Of a stretch of DNA of 64,000 nt, positions 15,991-25,848 are shown one piece after another. The stretch is from Bacteroidota bacterium (GTDB taxonomy: Bacteria; Bacteroidota; Bacteroidia; Chitinophagales; LD1), in the NCBI GenBank assembly GCA_947476645.1, contig CANJRM010000005.1:1-64000 (forward strand). The letters are read 5' to 3'. Positions within the stretch are counted from its first letter, which is position 1. Every line of letters begins with the position of its first letter. A program made the translations under genes and the position numbers. Under the pieces are notes generated by a model that had not been told where the DNA came from, made no database searches, and saw only the letters and a list, made by a program, of their open reading frames with translations.

Positions 15991-17022
15991 ATGAACGAAG
16001 TTAAACTCACACAATTCAGTCATGGCAGCGGATGCGGATGTAAAGTTGCTCCCGCTGTGTTGGAAGAAATTTTAAAGAACACAGGAGAAAATTTTCATTC
16101 GAAAAACTTATTGGTCGGCAATGAAACAAAGGACGATGCGGCTGTTTATGATTTAGGAAACGGCACGGCACTCATCAGCACTGTTGATTTTTTTACGCCT
16201 ATTGTAAACGATGCTTTTACCTATGGAAAAATTGCTGCGGCAAATGCACTGAGCGATGTTTATGCTATGGGCGGTAAGCCTTTTCTTGCTATTGCAATTC
16301 TCGGATTTCCGACAGAAAAAATCTCTGCATCCATTGCCCAACAAATTATTGCAGGTGGAAAAAGTATTTGTGCTCAGGCAGGGGTTGCTCTCGCAGGTGG
16401 GCACACCATTGATTCACCCGAACCGTTTTTTGGTTTAGCTGTAAATGGAATTGTTCCCATAAAAAATCTGAAACAAAATTCTACAGCGCGCGAAGGCGAT
16501 TTGCTTTTTCTTACCAAACCACTCGGCACAGGAATGCAGGCTACTGCATTGAAAAGAGAAATACTTTCTGAAAATGAAATTCAGCATGCGATTGATTCCA
16601 TGTGCATGCTCAATACATTTGGCGAAGAATTAGGTAAGCACGAATTTGTTCATGCGCTTACTGATGTTACGGGATTTGGTTTGCTCGGCCACTTAATTGA
16701 AATGTGTGAAGGCGCGAATCTCTCTGCTGAAATTGATTATGCGAAAGTTCCTTTGATGGCTGGCGTAAAAGATTTGTGCGCCAAGTTCGTCTACGCTGAC
16801 AATACGATGCGAAACTGGAAAGCATACGAAAGTAAAGTGCAAGGAATAGGAAGTGAATCATTACTCACGCTCTGCGACCCGCAAACGAGCGGAGGTTTAT
16901 TGATTGCTGTTGATGCGCAGAGCAAAAAGGAATTTCTTTCGCTGGCGGCAAAAAACAATTTTCAGTTAGAAGCCATCGGACAATTTATTTCACCAAAAGA
17001 AAAACTCATATCCATTTTATGA
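15991..17022 (+). CDS. selD: Selenide, water dikinase (selenophosphate synthetase)
   Basis: 343 residues. It makes selenophosphate from selenide and ATP for selenocysteine or 2-selenouridine synthesis. The active-site string LTQFSHGSGCGCKVAP has cysteine (residue 15) where some homologues have selenocysteine, and Lys18 matches the catalytic lysine of the E. coli enzyme. VGNETKDDAAVYDLGNGTALISTVDFFTPIV and DVTGFGLLGHL are equally conserved. MNEVKLTQ (15991) is the likely start; an ATG at 15970 is possible. No selA, selB, mnmH or UGA-interrupted gene is visible here. It overlaps the SDR gene by 4 bp. Confidence 0.95.
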   Translation: MNEVKLTQFSHGSGCGCKVAPAVLEEILKNTGENFHSKNLLVGNETKDDAAVYDLGNGTALISTVDFFTPIVNDAFTYGKIAAANALSDVYAMGGKPFLAIAILGFPTEKISASIAQQIIAGGKSICAQAGVALAGGHTIDSPEPFFGLAVNGIVPIKNLKQNSTAREGDLLFLTKPLGTGMQATALKREILSENEIQHAIDSMCMLNTFGEELGKHEFVHALTDVTGFGLLGHLIEMCEGANLSAEIDYAKVPLMAGVKDLCAKFVYADNTMRNWKAYESKVQGIGSESLLTLCDPQTSGGLLIAVDAQSKKEFLSLAAKNNFQLEAIGQFISPKEKLISIL

Positions 17023-17861
17023 AAGGAAGAAACGTAATTATTACAGGAGGAAACGCAGGAATCGGCCTAGCAACTTCTATTGCTTTAGCCAAACAAGGAG
17101 CGAATATCTATTTCGTATCGCGCGGAAAAGACAAAGCGGAAGAAGCCGTAAAAACAATTGTTGCCGAAAGCGGAAACAAGAACGTGAAATATTTTCTCGC
17201 CAATCTTTCATCACAAAAATCAATTCGCAAACTGGCTTCTGAAATTAAAAATGAAATGAGCGTGATTGATGTGCTCATTAATAATGCGGGCGGAACATTT
17301 ACAGATTTTACCTTGAGCGAAGACGGCTTAGAAATGACCATTGCCACTAACCACTTCGCATATTTTCTTCTCACGAATCTGTTGCTAGACACAATTAAAA
17401 AATCTGATTACGCGCGAATAGTAAACGTGGCTTCGGGGTCACACTACCAAGGCAAAATAGATTTTGAATCGTTCACCAAGAACAAAAGCTATTTCATAAT
17501 GAAGGCATACGGACAAAGCAAACTCGCGAATGTTCTTTTCACCAATGAACTTGCCGATAGATTAAAAGACACAAACATTACAGTGAATAGTTTGCATCCG
17601 GGTTTTGTAAAAACGCAGATTGGAAATAAAAATGCTTCGTGGTATTCAAATTTGTTTTGGTCAATTATAACGTTGGGTGCCATCAGTGTGGAAGATGGCG
17701 CAAAGACTTCGGTTTATCTCGCTTCATCACCCGAGGTAAAAAGTGTAACCGGAAAATATTTCGATAAGTGTAAAGAGAAAAAAGCCGCTGCACTTGCATT
17801 GGATAAGGAACTCGGCAAACAACTTTGGAAGAAGAGCGAAGAACTATGTCCGATTGCATAG
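17019..17861 (+). CDS. Short-chain dehydrogenase/reductase
   Basis: 280 residues. The nucleotide-binding motif IITGGNAGIGLATSIALAKQG (TGxxxGIG), then NNAGGTF, a catalytic Ser in NVASGSHYQG and the YGQSK Tyr-Lys pair give a complete classical SDR. The longer C-terminal part and NSLHPGFVKTQIG resemble retinol-dehydrogenase-like SDRs, which generally use NADP(H). It overlaps selD by 4 bp (ATGA), so the two are translated together. There is no obvious link to selenium chemistry. Substrate unknown. Confidence 0.88.
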   Translation: MKGRNVIITGGNAGIGLATSIALAKQGANIYFVSRGKDKAEEAVKTIVAESGNKNVKYFLANLSSQKSIRKLASEIKNEMSVIDVLINNAGGTFTDFTLSEDGLEMTIATNHFAYFLLTNLLLDTIKKSDYARIVNVASGSHYQGKIDFESFTKNKSYFIMKAYGQSKLANVLFTNELADRLKDTNITVNSLHPGFVKTQIGNKNASWYSNLFWSIITLGAISVEDGAKTSVYLASSPEVKSVTGKYFDKCKEKKAAALALDKELGKQLWKKSEELCPIA

Positions 17862-17980
17862 TGCAATTTGATTTCTAAAGAATAATTCTACTTTTGATTT
17901 TGTAAGAGAACCGAACGTTTTCACTGCTGAAATCTTCCCGCCTCTCACAAATTTTCTCACTTAAAAAATAAAATATAAAG

Positions 17981-18487
17981 ATGAAAGCAGCGCCAAATAC
18001 TGTGGTTAAATTGACCTATGAATTAAGAAACGAACCAAACGGACAAGTAGTAGATGCAGCGGACAAAGACAATCCGTTTGCGTTTTTATTCGGTCACGGA
18101 AATGTGTTAGATAAATTTGAAAAAAACCTCGAAGGTTTAATTGCAGGAAACCAATTCAATTTTTCGTTGAATGCCGAAGATGGTTATGGCGAATACGATG
18201 AACAAGCCGTAATTCAATTAGACAAAAATGTTTTTGCTGTTGATGGAAAAGTGCAGGACGAAATGTTATTCGTTGGCAACGTAGTTCCTCTACAAGACCA
18301 AAACGGAAATCCATTTCAGGGAAGAATAGTAAACATCATTCTCGATAAAGTTACGGTTGATTTGAATCATCCTTTCGCGGGTAAACCGCTTTTATTCAGT
18401 GGCGAAATTGTGGAAGTGCGTGAAGCGCATCAAGTAGAATTAGAACATGGTCACGTGCATGAGCATGGAGACCATAGCCATCATTAA
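17981..18487 (+). CDS. slyD: FKBP-type peptidyl-prolyl isomerase, SlyD-like
   Basis: 168 residues. VVKLTYELRNEPNGQVVDAA opens the FKBP domain, interrupted by an IF (insert-in-flap) domain around residues 70-125, the SlyD layout. NPFAFLFGHGNVLDKFEKNLEGLIAG is typical. The tail is His-rich (EHGHVHEHGDHSHH), as in SlyD proteins that bind nickel and other divalent ions. The protein is a cytosolic folding helper and possible metal chaperone. The 119-bp gap upstream contains no gene. The pheS gene converges on it 17 bp beyond its stop. Confidence 0.88.
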   Translation: MKAAPNTVVKLTYELRNEPNGQVVDAADKDNPFAFLFGHGNVLDKFEKNLEGLIAGNQFNFSLNAEDGYGEYDEQAVIQLDKNVFAVDGKVQDEMLFVGNVVPLQDQNGNPFQGRIVNIILDKVTVDLNHPFAGKPLLFSGEIVEVREAHQVELEHGHVHEHGDHSHH

Positions 18488-18504
18488 AAATTCGCTCAAG
18501 CGAA

Positions 18505-19536
18505 TTAATCGGCCGAAGTAAACTGCTTGAGAAAACGAATATCGTTTTCGAAGAAAAGGCGAAGGTCGTTGATTTGATATTTGAGCATGGTAATGCGCTC
18601 TATACCCATACCGAAGGCGAAGCCCGAATATTTTTTAGGGTCGAGCTTGCAGTTTTCGAGCACCGCAGGGTCCACCATTCCGCAGCCGCCAATTTCCACC
18701 CACCCCGAATGTTTGCAAACCGGGCAGCCCTTGCCCCCGCACACAAAACACGAAATATCCATCTCAGCACTCGGCTCGGTGAAAGGAAAAAACGAAGGGC
18801 GGAAACGCGTTTCGACATTCTTGCCGAACATTTCCTGCGCAAAATAATACATGGTCTGTTTCAAATCGGCAAACGAAACGTTCTCGTCAATATACAAGCC
18901 CTCGACCTGGTGAAAGGTGCAGTGTGCGCGCGCAGAAATAGTTTCGTTGCGGTAAACGCGCCCGGGGAAAATATAGCGCAAGGGCGGTTTCTCGGTTTCC
19001 ATCTTGCGTATCTGCACCGATGAAGTGTGGGTGCGCAGCATCTGGTTTTTGTCTTCGGTCAAAAAGAAAGTGTCCTGCATGTCGCGCGCTGGATGGTCCT
19101 GTGGCGTGTTGAGCGCGGTAAAGTTGTGCCAGTCATCTTCAATCTCCGGTCCCTCGGCAACCACAAAACCAATGCGTGAAAAAATGCTGATGATTTTATT
19201 GCGGACAATGCTCAGCGGATGTCGCGAGCCCAACGGAATATCAAAACCCGGTGCGGTTAAATCAGGAATTTCTTTCGATGCAGATTTACCCGAATCGAAA
19301 TTCAATTTCAGTTCTTCGAGCTTTGCTTCGGCAGTCGCCTTGAGCGTGTTCATCAACTGACCGTATTCTTTTTTGCGTTCACCGGGCAGTTGTGCCATAG
19401 CCCCGAAAAGGTCTTTGAGAATTCCCTTGGTGCCGAGATATTTAATACGAAACTGCTCCGCCTGCTCGGCATTTTCCGCCACAGCCGTTTTAATTTCTTC
19501 CAATACCGAATTCGCTTTATCAAAAATTTCCTGCAT
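18505..19536 (-). CDS. pheS: Phenylalanine-tRNA ligase alpha subunit
   Basis: 343 residues. An N-terminal coiled coil is followed by the class II catalytic core. Motif 2 is around HTSSVQIRKME and GRVYRNETISARAHCTFHQVEGLYIDENVSFADLK, and motif 3 at FAFGMGIERITMLKYQINDLR near the C-terminus. A CFVCGGKGCPVCKHSGW segment gives a CxxC-type zinc-like knuckle, seen in several Bacteroidota PheS. The ATG at 19536 (MQEIFDKA) is preferred over a start at 19608. A -7 motif TATTTTCG lies only 4 nt upstream, so the mRNA could be almost leaderless. pheT is not adjacent. Confidence 0.95.
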   Translation of the reverse strand: MQEIFDKANSVLEEIKTAVAENAEQAEQFRIKYLGTKGILKDLFGAMAQLPGERKKEYGQLMNTLKATAEAKLEELKLNFDSGKSASKEIPDLTAPGFDIPLGSRHPLSIVRNKIISIFSRIGFVVAEGPEIEDDWHNFTALNTPQDHPARDMQDTFFLTEDKNQMLRTHTSSVQIRKMETEKPPLRYIFPGRVYRNETISARAHCTFHQVEGLYIDENVSFADLKQTMYYFAQEMFGKNVETRFRPSFFPFTEPSAEMDISCFVCGGKGCPVCKHSGWVEIGGCGMVDPAVLENCKLDPKKYSGFAFGMGIERITMLKYQINDLRLFFENDIRFLKQFTSAD

Positions 19537-19540
19537 GGGG

Positions 19541-19548
19541 CGAAAATA
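19541..19548 (-). promoter_or_regulatory. Possible -7 element immediately upstream of pheS
   Basis: TATTTTCG on the minus strand, a TAnnTTTG variant with C at position 7. Only four bases (CCCC) separate it from the pheS ATG, which would place the transcription start at or very close to the start codon. Confidence 0.4.
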
Positions 19549-19570
19549 AAAATTGTGAGAGGATATTATT

Positions 19571-20164
19571 TCAGTGCAACAGCAGCTTGGCTGTTTGCAA
19601 AACCGCAAGCAGAATCAGCAAGCCGCCAATCATGCGATTCAGAAAAAGGGCGTTGAGGTTCAATCGCGCTACTAATTTTTTTCCGGCAAAAGAATAGAGC
19701 CAAAGAATAGCAATGGTGCCTAAGGAGCAGAGCAAACTGAAAACCACCATCGAGAAAATTTCCTTTTTCACCCAGCCCTTGTCCATCACATAGATTCCCC
19801 ACACTAACCAAAACGGAATTTGCAGCGGATTGAAAATAGCAATCAGCACTCCGCGCTTTATACCAGAAGAAAATTGCTGTTCTGAATCGGAATGAACTTT
19901 ATGAAGAATACTGAACAAGCCAAGCGCGAGAAAAATAACTACACCCGCCCAATTCAAAATGGTTATCAAACTTTCTTCGCGCATTAATTGTTCTAAACCA
20001 TAGAGCGAAAAAAAACAATAGAGAAATTCCATCAGTGCAGCGAACAAAATAAAGAGCCAAACGCGCTGGTGTTTGTCGTTTACCGAAAGCTGAACCACCG
20101 TCAGATTGATATTGCCAACGGGCAGGTAACCGATAAAGCCGAGAATGAATCCAATGAAAATCAT
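19571..20164 (-). CDS. LysE-family exporter
   Basis: 197 residues with about six hydrophobic segments. It starts IFIGFILGFIGYLPVGNINLTVVQLSVN, which matches the LysE/RhtB N-terminal PGP/N-type motif; PLQIPFWLVWGIYVMDKGW is the second conserved half. LysE proteins export amino acids or other small molecules. The substrate is not evident. It is divergent from the acyl-CoA carboxylase beta gene and lies upstream of pheS on the same strand. Confidence 0.8.
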   Translation of the reverse strand: MIFIGFILGFIGYLPVGNINLTVVQLSVNDKHQRVWLFILFAALMEFLYCFFSLYGLEQLMREESLITILNWAGVVIFLALGLFSILHKVHSDSEQQFSSGIKRGVLIAIFNPLQIPFWLVWGIYVMDKGWVKKEIFSMVVFSLLCSLGTIAILWLYSFAGKKLVARLNLNALFLNRMIGGLLILLAVLQTAKLLLH

Positions 20165-20252
20165 TTTTATTCTTTACGCCCGAAAGATGTTTCTTTTACT
20201 TTGTTCTCAAAAAACAATTTTATTTGACCGAAGAAATTTCACACAAATCCGT

Positions 20253-21848
20253 ATGTCAGTATTTCAATCAAAAATAAACCGCAACTCCGAAAGCTATCAG
20301 CGCAACCTGGCGTTGATGAAAGAAAAAATCGTTGAACTCGAAGCCAAACAAGAAGAAGCACTCTTTCAGGGGGAAGAAAAATATTTAGCACGCACCAAAA
20401 AAGCAGGACGGCTTTTAGCGCGCGAAAGAATTGAGTTGTTGCTTGATGTCGATTCTCCTTTTATGGAGCTATGTCCGTTTGCCGGTTGGGGAACCGATGG
20501 ATTCGGCACCGGTGGAACAGTGGTAGCCGGTATCGGTTTTGTAAGTGGCAGAATGTGTATGCTTAATTCAAACGTGGGAACGATTAAGGGCGGAGCGATT
20601 GATTATGCTACGCTGCAAAAAGGTTTACGTATTGGCGAAATTGCTACAGAGAATAAATTGCCGATGATAAATATGGTAGAGAGCGCAGGAGCTAATCTAC
20701 CGGACCAGGCAAAGATTTTCAATTATGGTGGAGCAAACTTCAGAGGCATTACGCAACGAAGCAAGCAAGGAATTCCAACTATCTCTATTGTATTCGGTAG
20801 CAGCACAGCTGGTGGCGCATACATACCTGGCATGAGTGATTATGTAATTATGGTGAAGAACGAAGCCAAGGTTTTTCTCGCAGGTCCACCGCTTGTAAAA
20901 ATGGCAACCAACGAAATTACCGATGAAGAAAGTTTGGGCGGAGCAAAAATGCACAGCACGGTTTCGGGCGTTAGCGATTACATGGCAGAAGACGAAATGG
21001 ATGGAATAAGATTGGCGAGAGAAATTGTTTCGAATCTGAAAAACACAGCAAAGTACTATCCGCAGGATGAAATTCCTGAACCCAAATTTGACAGTGAAGA
21101 AATCCTCGGAGTTGTTTCTGCTGATGTTCGCATTCCCTTCGATCAGCGCGAATTAGTTGCCCGAATAGTTGACGGGAGTGAATTTTCAGAATTTAAACCC
21201 GCTTACGGAAGCACACTAATTACCGGTTATGCAAAAATCAATGGTTATCAGATAGGTATCATCGCTAACAATGGTGTCTTGTTTTCAGAAGCGGCAAACA
21301 AGGGCGCGCACTTTATTCAACTTTGTAATCAGAACAATACGCCTCTTCTCTTTCTGCAAAATATTACCGGCTTTATGGTCGGCAAGAAATATGAAGAAGA
21401 AGGAATAATAAAACACGGAGCGAAGCTGATTAATGCAGTAAGTAATTCCACTGTGCCTGCCATCACCATCATCACCGGTGCAAGTTATGGTGCAGGGAAC
21501 TATGCGATGTGCGGTCGCGCGTATAAGCCAAGATTTCTTTTCAGCTATCCGCACTCTAAAATTGCGGTGATGGGCCCCGACCAGTTAGCAGGTGTAATGC
21601 AAACTATCGGCAGACAAGCCGCAGAGAAATCGGGAATTCAATATGATGAAGAACAAGGAAAAGCGATGGCAGGTTACATGGTGAAAGAAGCGGAGAAACA
21701 AAGCAATGCCTGGTATGCCAGCGGACAACTTTGGGATGATGGAGTAATTGACCCGCGCGAAACGAGAAATTATTTGAAGTTATGTTTAGATATCATTCAT
21801 CAAACAACATTTGAAGGAGCCAAAGGGTTTGGTGTTTTCAGAATGTAA
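20253..21848 (+). CDS. Acyl-CoA carboxylase, carboxyltransferase (beta) subunit
   Basis: 531 residues with two crotonase-like carboxyltransferase halves. The first has VGTIKGGAIDYATLQKG, ESAGANLPDQAKIF and FGSSTAGGAYIPGMSDY; the second has TLITGYAKINGYQIGIIANNG and TGASYGAGNYAMCGRAYKPRF. It transfers carboxyl from biotin to an acyl-CoA such as propionyl-, methylcrotonyl- or acetyl-CoA. The general layout is closest to methylcrotonyl-CoA carboxylase beta, but the substrate is not proven. MSVFQSKIN (20253) is the likely start; the ORF is open upstream to 20145. The alpha subunit follows 25 bp later. Confidence 0.88.
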   Translation: MSVFQSKINRNSESYQRNLALMKEKIVELEAKQEEALFQGEEKYLARTKKAGRLLARERIELLLDVDSPFMELCPFAGWGTDGFGTGGTVVAGIGFVSGRMCMLNSNVGTIKGGAIDYATLQKGLRIGEIATENKLPMINMVESAGANLPDQAKIFNYGGANFRGITQRSKQGIPTISIVFGSSTAGGAYIPGMSDYVIMVKNEAKVFLAGPPLVKMATNEITDEESLGGAKMHSTVSGVSDYMAEDEMDGIRLAREIVSNLKNTAKYYPQDEIPEPKFDSEEILGVVSADVRIPFDQRELVARIVDGSEFSEFKPAYGSTLITGYAKINGYQIGIIANNGVLFSEAANKGAHFIQLCNQNNTPLLFLQNITGFMVGKKYEEEGIIKHGAKLINAVSNSTVPAITIITGASYGAGNYAMCGRAYKPRFLFSYPHSKIAVMGPDQLAGVMQTIGRQAAEKSGIQYDEEQGKAMAGYMVKEAEKQSNAWYASGQLWDDGVIDPRETRNYLKLCLDIIHQTTFEGAKGFGVFRM

Positions 21849-21873
21849 TTCATTTACCATTCACATTGAAACA

Positions 21874-23844
21874 ATGAAGACGATTAAAAAAATATTAATA
21901 GCCAACCGCGGAGAGATTGCGATTCGTGTGATGCGCACAGCGCGCGAAATGGGCATTAAAACGGTAGCTGTTTTTTCCGAAGCAGATAGAAAAGCCTTGT
22001 TCACCACGATAGCTGACGAAGCAGTTTGTATAGGAGGAAATGCTGCGAGCGAATCTTATCTCGACCAAAACAAAATTATTGAAGCGGCTAAAAGAACTGA
22101 AGCCGATGCTATCCATCCCGGCTACGGTTTTCTCTCTGAGAACGCTTCGTTCGCACAACGTTGTGCCGATGAAGGAATTATTTTCATTGGACCTTCTGCT
22201 GACGTTATTTCAAAACTCGGCTCGAAAATTAGAGCCAAGGAGATTGCTATTGAAGCGGGTGTTCCTGTGGTACCGGGCTATAATGGAAAAGAGCAAAGTG
22301 CTGCACGTTTAAAATATGAAGCAGAGGAAATCGGTTATCCGGTTTTGATAAAAGCAAGTGCCGGTGGCGGAGGAAAGGGAATGCGGATTGTAAATAATGC
22401 CGAGGAATTGGAAGCTGCTTTTGACAGTGCAAAACGTGAAGCAGAAAAAAGTTTTAGCGATGGAAGTTTGTTGCTCGAAAAATATTTTCCGAAAGCAAAA
22501 CATATTGAGTTTCAGATTTTTGGTGACGAGCATGGCAACCATTTAAATCTTTTTGACCGCGAGTGTTCGATGCAAAGACGCTATCAAAAAGTAATTGAAG
22601 AAAGTCCATCGCCAAGTTTAGATGAAGATTTGCGCACCCGGATGGGCGAAGCTGCTCTGGCAATTGCTAAAGCTGTTAATTACACCAATGCCGGTACGGT
22701 TGAATTTCTTTTAGACGAACAGAAGAATTTTTATTTCCTCGAAGTAAACACGCGCTTGCAGGTAGAACATCCGGTTACGGAAATGGTGACCGGTGTTGAC
22801 TTGGTGCAAATGCAAATTGCCGCAGCTATGGGTGTGGAGGTGAATGTTGATTCAGAAATGCTTGGGCAACGCGGTCATTCTATTGAATGCAGAATTTGTG
22901 CGGAAGACCCGGAGAATAATTTCTTCCCATCAACAGGAAAAATTCTGTATGCCGAAGCTCCGTTTAATTTTTTTACAAGAATAGATTCCGGTATAGAATC
23001 GGGTTCTGAGGTGAGCGCGTTTTATGATTCTATGTTAGCAAAACTGATTGTAGTAGCGGATAGCAGAAGTAACGCGATACAAAAGATGGAACTAGCACTG
23101 GAGAGTTTTCCTGTTCTGGGTATCACTACAAATATGGGTTTCCTCAAGGAGCTGGTTCAGCATCCGAATTTTATCGATGGAACGTTCGATACCAAATTAA
23201 TTGAACGTGATTTTTCTTCCTATAGAAAGTTAGTGTCGGAGAGTGCATTGCATGAAACCGCTATAGCCGCTATGGTCTATGAATGGGAACTGAGAAAAAA
23301 CAAGGAGTCCTTTTCGCATTCACTCAATGGCTGGAGAAATATTCTTTACCAGCCACAAAGTTTTGAGGTGGAGTTCGGCACAGGCAATGTGAGATTGGAG
23401 TATCGCTATAAACAGGACGGAAAATTTGAAGTGAAGGTGGGCGAAGAAAATTATGAGGTAAAGCTTTCTTCTGTTGACGATTGTTTCTTCGTTATAGAAA
23501 TAGATAACCACCGCAACAAATATGTGATTACTAAAAATGAAACGGAGTATTTCATTCAGCATCCATCGGCAGGTACCTTCCGCCTCAAAGAAGTTCCGAG
23601 ATTTACCGAGCCGGGAAATGCCGCAGCAAAAGGCGGATACATTGCTCCAATGCCCGGGGAGATTGTGAAAGTACTGGTAAAAGCAGGAGACAAAGTGCAG
23701 TCAGGTAAAGGATTGCTCGTTATGAGTTCTATGAAAATGGAAACCACTATTGAAGCCCACAGCGATGGAGAAGTGGAAGAAATTTTTGTTACAGAAAAGG
23801 CATTTGTGGAAGCAAATACACTGCTGCTTAAAATGAAAGAGTGA
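21874..23844 (+). CDS. Acyl-CoA carboxylase, biotin carboxylase/carrier (alpha) subunit
   Basis: About 656 residues. The biotin carboxylase part starts [28 protein letters not shown], with the ATP-grasp loop [14 protein letters not shown], the [18 protein letters not shown] catalytic segment and a biotin carboxylase C-domain. A BT-like linker domain (about 480-575) follows, then a biotinyl domain with MSSMKMET whose lysine takes biotin. Together with the upstream beta subunit it forms a complete two-gene carboxylase of the methylcrotonyl/propionyl type. The preceding gap carries a short CATTTAC/CATTCAC pair, echoing the heptamer arrays elsewhere. Confidence 0.93.
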   Translation: MKTIKKILIANRGEIAIRVMRTAREMGIKTVAVFSEADRKALFTTIADEAVCIGGNAASESYLDQNKIIEAAKRTEADAIHPGYGFLSENASFAQRCADEGIIFIGPSADVISKLGSKIRAKEIAIEAGVPVVPGYNGKEQSAARLKYEAEEIGYPVLIKASAGGGGKGMRIVNNAEELEAAFDSAKREAEKSFSDGSLLLEKYFPKAKHIEFQIFGDEHGNHLNLFDRECSMQRRYQKVIEESPSPSLDEDLRTRMGEAALAIAKAVNYTNAGTVEFLLDEQKNFYFLEVNTRLQVEHPVTEMVTGVDLVQMQIAAAMGVEVNVDSEMLGQRGHSIECRICAEDPENNFFPSTGKILYAEAPFNFFTRIDSGIESGSEVSAFYDSMLAKLIVVADSRSNAIQKMELALESFPVLGITTNMGFLKELVQHPNFIDGTFDTKLIERDFSSYRKLVSESALHETAIAAMVYEWELRKNKESFSHSLNGWRNILYQPQSFEVEFGTGNVRLEYRYKQDGKFEVKVGEENYEVKLSSVDDCFFVIEIDNHRNKYVITKNETEYFIQHPSAGTFRLKEVPRFTEPGNAAAKGGYIAPMPGEIVKVLVKAGDKVQSGKGLLVMSSMKMETTIEAHSDGEVEEIFVTEKAFVEANTLLLKMKE

Positions 23845-23879
23845 GATTTTCTCCGCTGATTCCAATTCTCAAATTATTT

Positions 23880-23887
23880 TACTTTCG
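23880..23887 (+). promoter_or_regulatory. Possible -7 element immediately upstream of panD
   Basis: TACTTTCG, a TAnnTTTG variant, ends 6 nt before the panD ATG. If used, the panD mRNA would have almost no leader. Confidence 0.4.
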
Positions 23888-23893
23888 CCCGCT

Positions 23894-24244
23894 ATGTTTA
23901 TAACCGTTTACAAATCGAAGCTTCACCGCGTTACAGTAACGCAGGCTGACCTCAATTATATTGGCAGTATCACTGTTGACGAAAATTTAATGGAAGCCGC
24001 AAATCTGGTAGAGCATGAGCGCGTGCAGATTGTGAACGTGAACAATGGAGAGCGTTTAGAAACTTATGTAATTAAAGGAGAGCGCGGCTCAGGAACTATT
24101 TGTTTGAATGGTCCTGCAGCACGTAAAGTTTCTGTAGGTGATATCATCATCGTAATTTCTTACTGTATGGTGAGTATGGATGAATACAAAGTTCACAAAC
24201 CTGTTACGGTTCACGTAAATTCTTCCAATCAAATTACTGATTAA
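23894..24244 (+). CDS. panD: Aspartate 1-decarboxylase
   Basis: 116 residues, the normal proenzyme length. The self-cleavage site Gly24-Ser25 lies in [14 protein letters not shown]; Ser25 becomes the pyruvoyl group. The conserved [14 protein letters not shown] precedes it, and [15 protein letters not shown] contributes to the active site. It makes beta-alanine for pantothenate and coenzyme A, which fits its place beside an acyl-CoA carboxylase, though the two are probably transcribed separately. The membrane-protein gene follows 30 bp downstream. Confidence 0.97.
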   Translation: MFITVYKSKLHRVTVTQADLNYIGSITVDENLMEAANLVEHERVQIVNVNNGERLETYVIKGERGSGTICLNGPAARKVSVGDIIIVISYCMVSMDEYKVHKPVTVHVNSSNQITD

Positions 24245-24274
24245 GTAAAATGAGGTGATTTAATTCACTACCCA

Positions 24275-25303
24275 ATGAAAAAGCATCTTGGCAACATTAT
24301 CAAACTCGTTGTTTCGCTCGGAATAGGAGTGGCACTTGTGTATTGGTTTGTTGGGCAAATGAGCGCGAGTGATAAACAACATGTAGCTGATGACATAAAA
24401 CGGGCAGATTATTTTTGGGTAGTGGCACCACTAATTATTGGTTTGGTAAGTAATTATTTCAGAAGCGAAAGATGGCGATTATTACTCCGCTCCTTAGGTT
24501 ACAATCCGGGTTTTTGGAACACTTTTTTGAGTGTAATGATTATGTATTTCCTCAACCTTTTTTTTCCGCGTTTAGGTGAGGTAAGCCGTTGCGGAGTGTT
24601 AGCGCGTTACGAAAAGATTCCTTTAGATAAAGCTATTGGCACTATGGTGCTTGAGCGATTGTTAGATGTGATTTGTTTGGGTGTTGTTGTGCTGATACTG
24701 ATTATTGGTGAGCACGATAAATTCTTTTTGCTCTATGAGCAGATAGCTCAAAATTCCAAAACCACTTTTGCTGAAATTATTCAGAAAAACCAGATTGACC
24801 CGATAGTGAAATACGGAGTGCTGATAGCTGTATTTCTCGGATTGATAATTTTTATCGGAGCTCAAATACGCGCAAAAGGATTTGAAAACATTGTTGCCGA
24901 TTTGAAAGAAAAAATGGGTGGTTTTATAAAGGGTATCATTTCAATCAAAGACGTGAAGAACCCTTTTCTGCTCTTGTTTCATACCGTTATGATTTGGGCT
25001 TTGTATTGGCTGATGGGTTACGCGGGTTTCCGCATGTTTCCCGAAACAGCGGGTTTGAGTTTAATGGCTGCGGGTGTTTGTTTGTTTTTTAGCGGAGTGT
25101 CTTTTTCGCTCACTCCCGGTGGGCTCGGGCTTTACCCTATCTTCATTCAAATTGTTTTAGGGCTTTACGGAGTGGTTGGAAGTGCCGCAATTTCTTTTGG
25201 GCTGGTGCAATGGACTGCACAAACTGCTTTGGTAATGGTAGCGGGTGTAATTTCTTTAATTCTTCTCGCAATAATGAACCGCGAACCTGCGTTAGAAGAA
25301 TAA
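24275..25303 (+). CDS. Flippase-like membrane protein (lysylphosphatidylglycerol synthase TM family)
   Basis: 342 residues with about eight or nine hydrophobic segments. ERWRLLLRSLGYNPGFWNTFLSVMIMYFLNLFFPRLGEVSRCGVLARYEKI-type content (about 66-116) and SFSLTPGGLGLYPIFIQIVLGLYG near the C-terminus are hallmarks of the UPF0104/AglD family, related to the membrane half of MprF. Such proteins are thought to move or help move lipid-linked substrates across the inner membrane. No lysyltransferase domain is attached. Substrate unknown. It may be co-transcribed with panD. Confidence 0.8.
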   Translation: MKKHLGNIIKLVVSLGIGVALVYWFVGQMSASDKQHVADDIKRADYFWVVAPLIIGLVSNYFRSERWRLLLRSLGYNPGFWNTFLSVMIMYFLNLFFPRLGEVSRCGVLARYEKIPLDKAIGTMVLERLLDVICLGVVVLILIIGEHDKFFLLYEQIAQNSKTTFAEIIQKNQIDPIVKYGVLIAVFLGLIIFIGAQIRAKGFENIVADLKEKMGGFIKGIISIKDVKNPFLLLFHTVMIWALYWLMGYAGFRMFPETAGLSLMAAGVCLFFSGVSFSLTPGGLGLYPIFIQIVLGLYGVVGSAAISFGLVQWTAQTALVMVAGVISLILLAIMNREPALEE

Positions 25304-25306
25304 CCA

Positions 25307-25326
25307 CCCCCAAACTTCGAAGGGGG
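25307..25326. repeat. GC-rich palindrome between the flippase gene and rfaE2
   Basis: CCCCC (25307-25311) and GGGGG (25322-25326) flank AAACTTCGAA. This is one of several C-run/G-run palindromes in the window, often just upstream of a start codon (here 37 nt before rfaE2). Confidence 0.55.
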
Positions 25327-25362
25327 CTAAAGACAAACAATACAATTTTACTTTAGCGTGCT

Positions 25363-25848
25363 ATGAATTCAGATTTTATTAATCAAAAAATACTTTCAGC
25401 TGATGACCTTCAAAAGCGCATTTCCTTTTGGCGAACGCTGGGCGATAAGATTGTGTTCACCAATGGTTGTTTCGATATTCTTCACCAAGGTCATGTGCAT
25501 TTACTGGCTACCTGCAATGAGTTTGGCGACCGTGTGATTGTGGGTTTAAATTCCGATGCTTCGGTGAAAAGGTTGAAGGGAGAAACACGACCCGTGAATG
25601 ATGAACAATCAAGAGCCATTCTGCTTGCCGCTTTGCAATTTGTAGATGCCGTTGTTTTGTTTGAAGAAGACACTCCCGAGAATTTAATTCACTTCATTCA
25701 CCCCGATGTGCTGGTGAAAGGTGGTGACTGGCAAAAAGACGAAATAGTGGGCAGCGATTTTGTAGATGAATACGGTGGCGAAGTAAAAACGGTGTCCTAC
25801 CTCAAAGGATTCAGCACCACCGAAATTATAGCGAAGGGCAAAAAATAA
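25363..25848 (+). CDS. rfaE2: D-glycero-beta-D-manno-heptose-1-phosphate adenylyltransferase
   Basis: 161 residues, only the nucleotidyltransferase half of HldE. The HxGH motif is in FTNGCFDILHQGHVHLLATC, and GLNSDASVKRLKGETRPVNDEQSRAILLAAL is diagnostic. It activates heptose-1-phosphate to ADP-heptose for the lipopolysaccharide core. The kinase half (rfaE1) is separate and not in this window, the usual arrangement in Bacteroidota. A TACTTTAG sequence precedes the start, and the stop codon is part of the terminator hairpin shared with the convergent rpoD. Confidence 0.93.
   Translation: MNSDFINQKILSADDLQKRISFWRTLGDKIVFTNGCFDILHQGHVHLLATCNEFGDRVIVGLNSDASVKRLKGETRPVNDEQSRAILLAALQFVDAVVLFEEDTPENLIHFIHPDVLVKGGDWQKDEIVGSDFVDEYGGEVKTVSYLKGFSTTEIIAKGKK

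Noticed and set aside
15991-17022. SelD as a selenoprotein with in-frame TGA
   Set aside because: The catalytic position is encoded as cysteine (SGCGCK) and the frame has no internal TGA. No SECIS was recognised.
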